Source: Anticarsia gemmatalis (taxonomy: Eukaryota; Arthropoda; Insecta; Lepidoptera; Erebidae). From it: a stretch of 64,000 nucleotides of DNA. Made by a program: the position numbers and the translations under genes. Below the pieces are notes generated by a model, which was not told the DNA's origin, searched no databases, and saw only the letters and a list, made by a program, of their open reading frames with translations. Positions 41,001 through 52,900 of the stretch are shown piece after piece (positions within the stretch are counted from its first letter, which is position 1; each line of letters starts with the position of its first letter). The stretch lies in NCBI RefSeq assembly GCF_050436995.1, contig NC_134753.1, positions 6,014,001 to 6,078,000 on the forward strand. Direction: 5' to 3'.

Positions 41001-41131
41001 CTAAGTGGCCGAACTAAACAACACCGAGTTCTTGTAGTAGCCGGCGCGGTCCGACAGAGGGCTCTTCACGTCGCGCTCCATGGCCTGCTGGCGGGACTTG
41101 CGCTCCATCTCCAACTCTTGCGCCAGGGATT
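41001..41131 (-). CDS. dac: Dachshund, last coding exon (C-terminal tail and stop)
   Basis: Dachshund is a nuclear transcription cofactor of the Ski/Sno-related family that works with Eya and So in the retinal determination network and in leg and brain patterning. This exon supplies two bases of a Glu codon, 42 further codons and the TAG stop (41001-41003). The protein begins ESLAQELEMERKSRQQ, then has AMERDVKSPLSDRAG and GYYKNSVLFSSAT. This tail is strongly conserved in insect Dac, which makes the assignment secure. The acceptor is CCAACAG (ag at 41132-41133), with phase 1 matching the donor at 46065. The exon is GC-rich against AT-rich flanks. A plus-strand frame over it (40962-41240) is only its shadow. 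Confidence 0.95.
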
Positions 41132-44100
41132 CTGTTGGCCAAACAAACAAACATTCAATCAAACTGATTTGAAAACATTACGTCGTAAGAGCTTCTCTCT
41201 GATTACGAATTCTGTTTCAGGGGAGGGAAACGATTGTTAGTTAACAGAATTTCGTGTAGACGAGTATGTTCGTAGTAACTCGTGTATCGCTCCGTAAAAT
41301 GTCATTAGTGTTTCGGGGAAAGCCGACTCACATCAAACGGACTTCACATCTGTATGGTACATTCTAATTTAATTTTCGATATTGCCTTTGTTAAAAACGT
41401 AGCACTCACGTTGAGCGAGTGTTATTAAATTGCTCGTACGAGGGTTATTCGGGCGACACAGTACCATTGACGGTAATATTCGTTGCAAATATTACGATGC
41501 TATTATTAAAGGAAAATTAATGTAAAGCCTGCCTGTAATTATTTCTTTCTTAAGCTATGATGATATACATGCATGACAATGTTGTGACTTTCAATGATTC
41601 TTTCAATTTAGGAATACAATTGAACTAATAAAATAACAATTGCGCAATCTTGCGAAAAAAGATCGCAACAAATTAAGGTTTAAAAAATGAGATACGTCTC
41701 AAGCACAGGACATTCTCTAATAAGATTCCGCGAAAATTGACAAAGTTCGTAAAGAGGCAAAGAGTAGGTGAGGTAAGGCAATTGTCTCCGAAAACGTCGA
41801 CGTTTTGCGAAATATGCTTATTCAATTTCATGCAACGCTTGCCGCCTCCTGCAATTTACGAGATATAAAAGATATAAACGGAATCGCGTTTTTTGCTTAC
41901 TTTGATGGAGCATTTTCTCAACGGAGAATTCAATTTCTCTTCCCGACATTCGTTTACAATTTATGCTGCGAGTCCCGAATTTATAACCTACACCATTTTT
42001 TTATCTTCCAAAAACGTTTAAACTGTACGAAAATAATTTATATTCAAATTGTTCATGTAGGCGTGTGAAATTGGAATCAAAGAAACTATTTGATTTAAAA
42101 GCAGTCGGCAGTTAAAAAAACTCAATTATGATCCGATTTGTTTCAGTGTTGTCTAGCCGGAGGGCATCACACTCACAAGTGTCACCATCGAGGGTTGCCT
42201 CGAAACAGAAACCTATTATCTCGGGCGAGATTATACGCCTAGGGCGTCACAATTAAATATTATACACTTAAAAGCTTCGGCCTTTGCCGTTTCACTTCGC
42301 TGCCACCCCTAAATGTCCCATTAGGTCTGTTTGAATACGTAATATTTTTGCATTTGCCGCTTCTAAAACAGAATTGCCGGTTCCTTTGAGAGCTATAATC
42401 TATTTGTTCTTTGAAACAACTGTAATGGTTGAGCGCTTAGCTTAATAAAAGTTATCCTTTAATGTTTGTTTTTCTTTCTCCTATCTAAAATGTTTGAATT
42501 ATAAGCGAAGCGACGTTAAATTGTTAAACAGCTGGCAGTTGTGAAATACAAAATGTTTTAGTGGCACCAATCAACAATGACATTAACTTTCACGGAGTGT
42601 TGTTATAAACACACAAAAACTTGTGAAAGAAACACTTCTTATTTCGTTCGTTCGTTTTGATCGAATGGTCAAGGAATGACAAAAAGGGACTTCACAAGGT
42701 GGACGTGAACCGATCTATTTGAGAAATAATAGAAATAAAAAGGTAGGCAGTGATCTATAGTGAAATAAATTGTTTTTTGTTACAACTATTGGACGTCAAG
42801 TCGTCAAGTAGTACAATCTATGTAGAGCAGATTCATTAAATTATTTACAAGTTTAATTCTTTAACCTCTACACATACTGCTCCACTTCATTGTTATGCGA
42901 GTATTTGCATCGAATAATACCAATAAGGCGTTGTTAACATATTTGTAAAAAAAGGTTAATAGAAATTTATATAAATAACGCAATTTATATAAAATATGTA
43001 CATGCGAACTCTCACTGGCATTTAAACACATGTTGTATTTTGATCAGTAACAAAAAAGTATTATTCTATTTTAGAATGCAATATTGTTTATAACAAACAT
43101 AAAGTCAAAGTTTTTACGGTTATCGGTCCGTCATAATTATTTATATTATAATTAAAATTAAGATTTTTGTCATTCAATATCTTTGTACAAATAATAGAAA
43201 GTACGTGCTCATTATTTTTAACAATTTTTAACGCAATCGACACCCCGCTTCGTCGTTAAAGCGAAATTAATTACTGCTGTAAAAATACAGAGAAAAAAGT
43301 GAGTTGATTAATTCTTCGACGGAAATTTGAGAAGGTTGTGAACAAAGGGCCCGGTCGGTTAAAACGGATGACTGTGAAGGGAACTATACCTGAACAACGA
43401 CGAACATCAACTGGTTATAATGCGACGCGAACGAATGGACGGAGCCGGGATGAAGTGCTACTGTTGCTGACTCTATTGGTGCGTGACGAATTATACTGAT
43501 TGGATTGATTTTCTATTAAAGACATTCTTTTGAGTTTTTTTGTCCACAGAATCAATTCCATCGTGACTCGGATTCAGTTCGGTTTAAATCTCTATCATTG
43601 TCGGTGTAGCATTATGAGCAGTGGCCAGTAGCGGGCGGCGGCACGCTCGGTAAATGTTATGATAAAAATTACAACAACTCGATCTATATAAAACGTCGAA
43701 CACAATGATGCGGGTGATTACTAAGAATAAAGAAAAAAGTTAATATCGTCAAAGGTTTCGAGCGCACCTGTGCGGTACAATTTTATTTCCATTCATTTTA
43801 CAAGCTCACCTAAAAAGTAGCATGGAGAAGTTTCCTCTTTATTAATTTTTCAACTTTATATTACTTATGTAACATCGGTTGGTTTATCCGTTTTACAAGC
43901 GCAGCCCGCACAACGGCATAAACATTGTATTATTAAAAATATACTCATCTTACGTTCTTACGTGGCCATTATACGTAATCAATAAAATTGTTTTTACTCA
44001 ATAAATTAGCATTGAATGTGTGTGTATCTAATGGGAATTTATGAGCGTTCTCTATAGCTTTGTATCAATCAATATAATGATGTCTATAATGGAAACATAA

Positions 44101-46065
44101 TCTTGATTGATTATACCTGCACACGTGCCTACCTCAGAATCGTTGTCACTTTTATACGTTTTCATATTTTCTTTGATACTTTTACACAGTAATTGCTCGT
44201 AACACTTTTGACTCATCCCGTTTTTGCAAAAATCACGTAGAAAAAGTTTTCTAATTTACGAATAATAAAATATGTTTTTTTTCTTTTACCGAAGGCACTG
44301 AGGAAAGTTGATGAAAGGCTCCAAGTTTTAATTTTTGTTTTTCTGTTACCAACCTTTTTATATTTACAGCCCTCTTGTATTTTTCTGTTTTAGCTTTATA
44401 GCTTTTTACCTCCTTTGTAATATATACTTTAGAGAAAAGTTAATGCAAACATCGTAGAGTTGAAAAAGTTGTATTTACAATTATTTTAACCTTTCTATTA
44501 TGAATTTAAAAGAGTTATGTGAATCGTAAGTTTTAAATTCTGAACACATAAATGTTAAATTCTACTAGATACGCGGTTGATAGAACCGTTCATGCAAATT
44601 CGAATATTTTAAAACATTTCCAATTCAAACAATTGGTATTGCGTGCTCGCGTGCGTCAAGACACTTGGGGTAACGTAACACTTAAATTAGTTGCAATTTC
44701 TACTTGAACAGTCTGTCGGCAAAAGGCACTCGTCGGAACAAGGGAAATGGTTAAATCCGTATCAATGTTTCGCGAATACTAAACACCCACTCACCCCTCG
44801 AGTTAATTCAAATCGTAGGGGATTTTATCGTGAAATGAAAATAAGTTGTAGGTGAGAATTTGTTAATTTTGTTTCCTTTGCCTTCCCAATAAAGATATTT
44901 AATAAAAGACAAGCATTAACCTAAAAATAACTTAAAATTCATTTGAAAATAACATATAAAATATTAATTTTAATATTGAACGCGTAGGTACTCCAGTAAC
45001 AAATATTCACACGTAGAAGGTAACAAGATTGGCGATGTTATTGAACATGAAAGCATATTTTTTATCCGTCAACTTGCCAGCAAGGGTGCACCGTGGCCGC
45101 ACTACTTTAGGTATGCTGCAGTGTGCCGGTGCATTTTTAATGAAATTTCTGGGCTTTCCACAAAGCGGATATAAATGAAAAAAACCATGGTTTGATTCAC
45201 CGATACGAGCACCAGATTTTTATTTCTTGTTCCATCAAAGTTGAGTACGTTGCAGTTTTTTTAGTTATTCATATGGGGTCGGTATTTTTGTTTACATTGT
45301 TTTTGGATGAGTGGTTCATATTTTTCTTGACGAATTAACTCTGGCACGAATATACAATAACCCTAAATAACTATGTTTTTTCTCGATTTATTGAATTTAG
45401 AATACGAGAGGATTTTTTGATAATTACAGTATTACATATGTTGAAAAATTATTAACGTGTAACTATTATAGCAAATATAGTAACATAAAAAAAAACACAA
45501 TACAATTCACAGTTGATATTTAAACCAAAATCGGACAAACCGAATGACATTTACGAGTTTAATATAAAAGTGGTATAACAGAACACGTTCATAAAACCCG
45601 CCCCCAAAAATCACAATACAAACCGAGAGAGCGTATATCGTTGTGCTTTTAAATACTTGACATTCCCGATACGAAGCTATGCAATATGATGAGTATAACA
45701 TTTCATTTCGTTGAAATTTTTTCATCTACAATGGACCCTTTTCATTCGAAACCCATATGGATGTTCTAATGTATCAGCTCTGAACGAAGAATTCAATAAC
45801 GTCGACTTATTAACATTTCGTTTAAATTATAATTTCCTGATCATGTGGGTGGATGTGAAGCAAAGAATTCCAATAGGAAAAATGTCTTACTCAACAGTGC
45901 CGTAATGTTGTATTGTGTATTCTTATTACGATTTGGAAAGAATGAAATAATTAGACGTAAATTCTAGTTTATTTGCATAGTTTACATTTACTTTCTCCGG
46001 GCTGAAACTTGACTTGAAATGGTTTTTAAATTTGTTTTTTGACTTGAAATGAAGATGAAGCTCAC
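41132..46065 (-). other. dac: dac last intron
   Basis: A 4934-base GT-AG intron (GTGAG donor at 46065, CAACAG acceptor at 41132). It contains no recognisable gene. Blocks of higher GC at about 42120-42310 and 43230-43650 are unlike their surroundings and could be enhancers. A 72-codon minus frame (45507-45725) has no known motif. Confidence 0.85.
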
Positions 46066-46278
46066 CAGAGTAATTCTGCCAGAAGGCAGCTCCTCCGCTC
46101 ATGATGTCGACAGGTGGCGGGGGATAGTTCCACTGAGGCTTGTCCGGCGTGCGCGGAGGGTCCCTCTGGAAGGGCGGCGAGGCTGCCGGAGGCTCTGCGC
46201 TCGGAGGCTTGCTCTCCCTCTCTGAACCGTTCTCACGTTCAGAACGAGGAGTCTCTTGGTTTGATGGTGTCAGATTTT
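46066..46278 (-). CDS. dac: Dachshund, penultimate coding exon (linker and WNYP/FWQNYS motif)
   Basis: A 213-base exon giving the last two bases of a Glu codon, 70 codons, and the first base of the next Glu. It starts ENLTPSNQETPRSEREN, runs through a linker rich in Ser, Pro and Glu that is probably disordered (KPPSAEPPAASPP), and ends WNYPPPPVDIMSGGAAFWQNYS. The ending is a hallmark of arthropod Dac. The acceptor is TTTTTTTATAG (ag at 46279-46280) and the donor CTCTG|GTGAG (gt at 46065-46064). Both borders are phase 1 and the length is a multiple of three, so skipping it would keep the frame. GC content and C/G-ending codons are far above the flanking introns. Confidence 0.95.
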
Positions 46279-46975
46279 CTATAAAAAAAGATTATAATTA
46301 GAAACTACATTAAGATAATTCTAAACTAAAAACGAACTGGATTTTTTAATTATCAGGTGCCCATGTAACTACTCAATGCCACCATTAAATAATACGTGTG
46401 GTTTATCGTGAGATTTCATTAAATGTAAAGTTCTAGTAAATAAATCAACTGTATAACCAATATGTGCGGCAAACAGCGATTATGCAAGAAAATCAACTCG
46501 AATGCGTGTTAGTACAAAACCCCCGTTTCAAATGGTCTGCGAAACGATTTCCTGACACGGAGATTAGTACAAGCCATCACCAGTGTTCGCCCACCCTTCT
46601 TACGTCACGCACTCCACACGCATCCAACACCATTGCGTCACAAATCACTGCTGTCACTAATCAACAATCAATCTTAATAGGATTCCATAGAGCTCAATCT
46701 TCTGTAACTATGCTACTGGATATAAGTGTGCTATCAGGTGAAATTTGCGCTAATACACAGATAGTTTGACAGACGGCAAGTTAACATGTCAGGGGCACTA
46801 ACACATGTTGGAACTTGTTGATAGAGACGGTATTGACAATTTGACATGTTTGGAGATGTTTAAAGTAGGTAGGACGTACATCACTGGTTTATATTAGGAA
46901 AACAATGTAACATATTATTATGGTATTATCAATTTCCGAGTAATTTTAATCGTTACAAACTATTTTCGTACTCAC
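46279..46975 (-). other. dac: dac intron between coiled-coil and linker exons
   Basis: A 697-base GT-AG intron (GTGAG donor at 46975). A plus-strand frame over it (46464-46769) has no known motif and is taken as chance. Confidence 0.85.
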
Positions 46976-47122
46976 CTGTTACAATTCTGAGTATCTCGGA
47001 GGGTGCTCCAGATTGTTTTAGAGCTTCTTCTACCTTTTGTCGTCTCTTAAGTTCCATTTCGAGCTGCTCTTGAATCATCTGCCGCTGTTTTCTCTCCTTC
47101 TTAAGTCGTTTTTGATACATCA
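46976..47122 (-). CDS. dac: Dachshund, C-terminal coiled-coil (DACHbox-C) exon
   Basis: A 147-base exon encoding MYQKRLKKERKQRQMIQEQL, then EMELKRRQKVEEALKQSGAP and SEILRIVT. It aligns by eye with the end of the DACHbox-C coiled coil of DACH1/Dac (QKRLKKEK..., KRR, EQ/EEALK). This domain is reported to bind Eya and mediate dimerisation. The first codon is split: the exon begins TG, so the previous exon must end in one base, and G would give Val as at the matching place in the family. The acceptor is TTCTTTTCGGCAG, with a CTAAC branch-like site about 25 bases before it. The donor is AACAG|GTGAG. The upstream half of the coiled coil is not found in this window. Confidence 0.93.
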
Positions 47123-47495
47123 CTGCCGAAAAGAAATCACTATGTTAGATTTACACACAAAAACTTACATCAACAATGTTTTCATTGATTTTACCAGTGT
47201 TGCATGGGAACATTTATTTGAATAAAAATGTACATTAATATTAATGTAAGATTGTAATATCCAAGCCAGTTGTACCGTATCGAAACAACAATTACTTGGG
47301 ATGCCGCACGCGGAGCAAAACAAAACTGCGACTAAATAAACGGTTTTGCGTATACGTCGTGCGCCATATTTCTCTTCACCTGCATCTACATAACTACACG
47401 TAAATAAACCTGAAAGTGGTATTGTATCTATCTCTTTCACTCTTACGTCATTAACCGTGTCTTTATCAGAAATCTCAGCGAATTCCTTAATTCAC

Positions 47496-47577
47496 CTGCA
47501 GTAACCACCTTACGTTTGGGCATTTCTTCGTCAATAATCGCGCGATCGGCTACGCATCGATAAGATTTCTCTTTCAT
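47496..47577 (-). CDS. Candidate alternative first exon of dac (short isoform)
   Basis: An ATG at 47577 opens 27 codons, MKEKSYRCVADRAIIDEEMP then KRKVVTA. It ends in G before a good donor, GCAG|GTGAAT (gt at 47495-47494). That G joins the TG at the start of the coiled-coil exon to make Val, the phase the family requires, across a 373-base intron. The frame is also open upstream of the ATG to a stop near 47750, with Arg-rich and Pro-rich coding (LERRRRKYHDSTS), so an internal alternative exon is possible too. I find no homology to known Dac sequence here. A phase match alone happens one time in three, so this is a hypothesis. Confidence 0.25.
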
Positions 47578-47598
47578 ACTTGTGGAATCGTGATATTT

Positions 47599-47634
47599 AC
47601 GTCTTCTTCGCTCCAAAGTTCGATTGACGAATGA
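47599..47634 (-). promoter_or_regulatory. Candidate TATA-less core promoter (initiator and DPE-like)
   Basis: On the minus strand TCATTC (47634-47629) fits the insect initiator TCAKTY with +1 at 47632. AGACGT (47604-47599) fits the DPE consensus RGWYVT but lies at +29 to +34, one base further than the strict spacing. A GC-rich block (47640-47712, including GGTCCCGGGCCCGCGCCG) lies just upstream, and the candidate ATG is at +56. Suggestive only. Confidence 0.2.
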
Positions 47635-49689
47635 TTGAGTCGGTGCACGTGTTGATAGACGCTGGAGGCAGGGCCTCGGAGAGGGCCGTGGGGCGGCGCG
47701 GGCCCGGGACCAAACGATGAAACTTCGCGAAAATATTTCTTAATTTTATCAGATCAAAATTCATACATATTTTATTCATGACTGCTTGTAATTTTGTGTT
47801 TGTTACTATGACTCGTTGAAATAAAACCACATACAATTTCAAAAAGTAATACGAATAGATTCTGATATTAATTTATGTTACGTTAAAATAATAAAAAAGT
47901 AAATTATTAAATTTGGTTTTAATCTGTGATAGATATGCATTAAATATTTAATTTTTCATTAGTTCTTGTAACAAAAAATGTAATAGTCTACCTGTGGTTA
48001 TATGTACCGAGAAGTAAGACAGTATCCGTACGGAGATGGAAAAAGATAGAGTTTTGATGTAGTCAGACCGCGACCAAGATGAGGATAACTCCGTTTTATG
48101 GGAACAGTATGAATAATAAACTAATAAAAATAAGACACGCCTTCTTGTCGGAGCAATGTCGAAGTGTTCAGCGAGAGTTTAGTGTCCTTCATTTGAATAC
48201 GGCGGACATTTAAATACGGTAGGGTTGGATTAAATAAAGCAAATATTTAGGATTTCTGTACAATGTTATTACACCGATAAATATATGAATAATTTTAATA
48301 AATAAACAACACGCCAATAAATTGCAGTTTTCAAGTCGTGTGCAATTATCTAGAAAATTGAGGATCCAATAAAGCAAATACAAAGTTAACAACTCTTAGA
48401 GAAACAGAATGAAAATAAAATGAAAGCTCGTTTTCTCATTAAAGATTTGCTAGTAATTAATGTTGTTGCTAATGAAACGGGCGAGGTTCACTAGCGATCG
48501 ACTCCTACGCATCATTTGTCATCGTACGACCTTCGACACCAGCCACTAATAACGTACGGATTGGAAAGTCAACTTTTTATTCGCATTCATATTTTTTGCA
48601 ACAGAATTATATACAAAATTATTATCTTATTTATATTGACTCTCCTCAAAACATTTTTTGTATGTTCAACCTCCACTGATGTTTGTTTGCTAATTTTATT
48701 AAGGTTCGCACCGTTAGCTGTGATGTCAAAATGTATATTATTTACACGACCGTACATAATTACTTTGTTAACAAAATTAGGATGGAAAGGTCCTTTTTCG
48801 TTAATTTCTCGTCAATACAAAGGTCTGCGTCCAAAGATCCGTTCAGTGGAAAATTCGTCGGACCATCGAGTCCGAGTATCGATTCTCTTTAACACCTCTG
48901 AAAAACAGGTTTGCACTCCGCTGAAGCTTATTTTAGGACCTTTTCATCTCACTTTTCCTGTCTAGTAACGCGTAAATATTTTATTAATTAGCTGAGTGAA
49001 GTGTTTTCCTCACTTTATCGCCTCTATATTTAAATAGCTCTACGGTTTTTCAAATCTTAATCGCCGAGTAGAGCAACCGAAACTAAAACGTCAATCAATT
49101 TCTTCCTACGCATAATCCATCGGCATGGCGGCAGCTCGGTCTACGTTCATTGTTTCTACAAGTCAATATTTGTCTATAGCTCGTCGGCGCCGCTTTGTGC
49201 TCCATAATCCGGCCTATTGCTTCCTCTCGCCAGTTCACTACGATGAATCGTAATAATTCCTCGATCGATTATTTCATTTGATGTTGGATGAACAAAAAGT
49301 TTTAATCTTTTGTTGCCGCCTTTATACTCGACGATAGTACCAATCTCAAATATTATACGTAGCAACCGATGATATTATTATTATCATATGTTAATCTACC
49401 AGTTCCTTTATTCAAATCTAATTTAAGAAGAGCAAGACGAGTTATTTAGGGTTAATAAATGTAAAAAGCATTTAACACATTCATAAAGCTAACGTTTATT
49501 TCACTATGAAGTGGAAATCGTTCGTTTAAATACGGCATTTTAAGACAAGGATTAAGAGAACGCAACAAAGCTGTGATATGAAGCGAAACAATTCGATGAC
49601 CGAGCGTATGAATAAAAACGAACCACCAAAATATTGAAGGAATCCGTTCAAAGGGGAAAAAATGCAATAAAAAGCGTGGCCCGCTACAG

Positions 49690-49985
49690 AACGAGAGTGT
49701 GGTTAAAAAGCAACGAACGAATATGGTTGCGAACATCCGCTGCAGACAAAAGTTGGGCTACTTGACTATGCAAATTATATTTGCGGACCGCCGCGGCTGA
49801 GACCCGATCTCCGACGTTTCGTTTCACTTTTACGTATATAACGTGTATTCTTTTCATATTTTCATCCGATTTCCTTCCCCTCCGTTCATTTTGTTCCGTT
49901 TTAAAAAGTCGCGGAACAATGCCGCTTTCCGCGAGGCTTATTCGCCGCGAGCAGTTTCCTTGCACGCGGCTTCTTTCTCTTGTTA
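49690..49985. other. GC-rich block in dac intron
   Basis: Open frames overlap on both strands here (minus 49684-49965, plus 49781-50044). Patches such as GGACCGCCGCGGCTGAGACC and GCGAGGCTTATTCGCCGCGA stand out from AT-rich flanks. No protein motif is seen. Regulatory DNA is more likely than an exon. Confidence 0.25.
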
Positions 49986-52900
49986 TTATACGTATCTTTT
50001 TATATCTATCGAGTTTTCTTTCTTTAATACTTTTTAACTCATAAATGGCTGATACGGTCCCCTAGGGTTTGTTGCCCGAATAACATGTAAATGAGTCGGT
50101 GCTCGAGTACAAATTTAAATGGGTTCCTCTGTTATTTCGTTGTTTAGTTGTTTATCATCTATAGCCATCGTTGTATTTTAATCGAAAAATGTGTAATTCG
50201 TATAATTTTTGTAACGTTTTAATTTATTTAAACCTGTTTCGTTAAGTACTTATAGTTTTCGAGTCAATGATTGTTGTAATGTGTTATTATGCTAATTTAT
50301 GACCATAAGATATGGTTATTATTTGTAATTCCCCTGGCTTTTATGTAGCTTTCGGGTAGAACAACAATGTTATACATGTTTGACTACCATATTTTAATTA
50401 GTAGGACCACGAAGGACTAGACTTGATAAACTGTTATAATAATATATGTAGAGATGATATTTGTAAAGTATCTAGTATTCAAAAAATGTTTTAACAATAT
50501 ATCGAATAATGTCATATGGATTCGTAGTATTGTTAGATAGTTATTTGTAGACGATGTAGTGTCGTCCTGTAAATAAGTTAAGTTGGTGTGGCACCGTGTA
50601 GCGCTTATCTCTGTACACAATGGAAGCTGCGGGCCCGCACGGATGCGGATGTACTTATTGCTTTACGATACACCTACCCTACGCAATTCACTGCCTGTTT
50701 ATTTTTTGTAAACCGTGGAAATATTTCTGTGTAAACACAGTACTGCAACTATCAAACTATGTTTCAAAAACTGTCACTGCCGTCAGTCTCTATGCTGCTT
50801 TTACTCTGCTTTTACTCTTCTCTTTTACCAATGTTTTTAATCGTCAATATATTACTGTAGGTATGTACCGCGTCAGTAATATCAAATAAAAACAAAATAT
50901 GGCTTTAGTGTGAAAATATCCCCGATTATTTTACACTATCAGACATAGTCAATAGTTTTCCCGCTAGTGCAATACGACGTAAATAAGAATCGACTTTTAT
51001 GACAGCTGCTCCCCTACCATTCGCAACCGAACGATTTAGATAAGTCTTTTTATAGTTCTTTATTGAAAATAAATTGCCTAGAATAAAATCAGACACAGTT
51101 CAAATGGCTTTCCGATAGATGTGTATGAAATAATGTCTTATAGATAAGATGTGTCGTTATCAAGTGAACGTATGTTTCATCCGAAGCTTTGATGTCATCG
51201 ATTACCGTGACGCGGTGTTTCCTTGACGTCTGATAACGTATGTTTAATGATTTCGACAATTTCCATCTATACGATATGTTGTATTTTATACTATTTTGTT
51301 TAATCAAAATAATAAAATAAATTGAGTATTTAATTTTAAATTGACTAGATTATAACGAGACGGTGATGAGATATTATCAGGCATAAATATATTATCTAAA
51401 TATAATATTTTCCACCTGCGGGGCACTGGTTGGCCTAGTTGAGAACCTACATTCCTTCCAGCACTGTTTAAAGAACTTACACATGCAATGTTACTTCAAG
51501 ATGATTTCCGTTCGTATAGTAAGTGATGATAGCAATTCGAAAGGTCATTGGTGGTTGTTGTTCCAATATCATTGATTGTCATATTAAATATTAAATCCAA
51601 GAATGTTCCGTAAGAAAATAAACGCTACATTTATCACTATTCCTCAATTATCATTCAGATATATTACATTTATTTATCGCAGTCTATAAATTAAGTAAAA
51701 TTAAATTATGCTGGCAATAACAGACAAATAATATCTAGATAAATTATGAAGGCGAATCGCGAGTTGACTAATTTGTTTCAATAAAGCGATTTTTTTTGTA
51801 ATTACTTTAATTTGATCGACACAGTTATTATGGGCATTATTAACTGCCAACTCTACAATAACAACATGACATGGAGGACGTTTGTCAAAGTGTCCGCGCC
51901 GCTGTCTCGTACACTCGCTAACAGCCGTTTAGCTTTTTATCTATTTCCACTGTTTTATTTCGGTAAGCGCCATATTTATGGGGTGGGTGTCGCGATAGAT
52001 AAACATTTTTCCTCAAAACTGCTCGGATTATTGTTTTTGTCAGACAAGTGGGGATCTAAGTTATGAGTCGGGAATGACCTCTGCTGATAAAAACTTACAT
52101 ATATTTTTACAACATAGCATCGAACCCGACTTTATGTATGATGCGTATAAACATACAGATACGAGCGAGATTGATTGCTCCCATACTTCACAGCATTCCA
52201 TCGTACATTTCAAACTTACAAAATATCAATAAAGGTACGGAGGATATTTTTATGAAAAAGAAGAAAAGAAGATCGCAAGCACTTTTATCAAACCGATCAA
52301 AGGGCCGGTCGGACATTCCGACTTCTTACGACGTTAGTAAAAAATACAATCTCTCTTTATAGTTACCATTCCACTGGTTATTATATCCGTATCGATACGG
52401 CTGAACTTACCGACCGTGAAATGCTCGATTCTCGATATTGCCTGCCCCCGGCACTACTACAGTAATTTCGGACGCTCTTTAAAATAAAGAATTCACACAA
52501 AAAATGGTATTATTGTGGATAAAACCAGATTTTGTTTCATGGATGTTTATATAATTATTTGGAACTGATAAGTAGCAAAATATTAAATTTGTAAAGTAGT
52601 ACGTTAACCTTCTAAAAATAGATTTTAAATAACGTAAAAATAATTGTACCATTCCTTTTTATTTTATGTTTAGAAGTTGTTACTGTCATTATATTTTTGT
52701 GAGAAAAACTGACGTGGATGCTGAGTAATTGTCTATAAAAAATATACCGAACAGTCGTGTCGACTTAACGATGATTGTGTCCGGAAAATAGTCGACACTT
52801 CGGCACGAGTTGTCACATACGCCATACGAACTTTTATTACTTATAAAAACATCGATCACCTTGCGTGTTTATTTATGTTTCTATATAAAATATTGTATTT

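Noticed and set aside
40962..41240. 92-codon plus-strand frame
   Set aside because: It is the antisense shadow of the last dac exon.
47640..47842. Minus frame reading LVPGPRRPTALSEALPP through the GC-rich block
   Set aside because: It does not resemble Dac, and another frame over the same bases has the better splice context. Kept only as part of the alternative-promoter hypothesis.
48516..48965. Longest open frame in the window (149 codons, plus strand)
   Set aside because: No domain or motif that I recognise, composition like shifted AT-rich sequence, an overlapping second frame, and its position inside the dac intron. Length alone is not enough in 64 kb.
52404..52450. Donor-like CTTAC on the plus strand as the missing upstream dac exon
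   Set aside because: The minus-strand translation before it does not resemble the Dac coiled coil in any frame.
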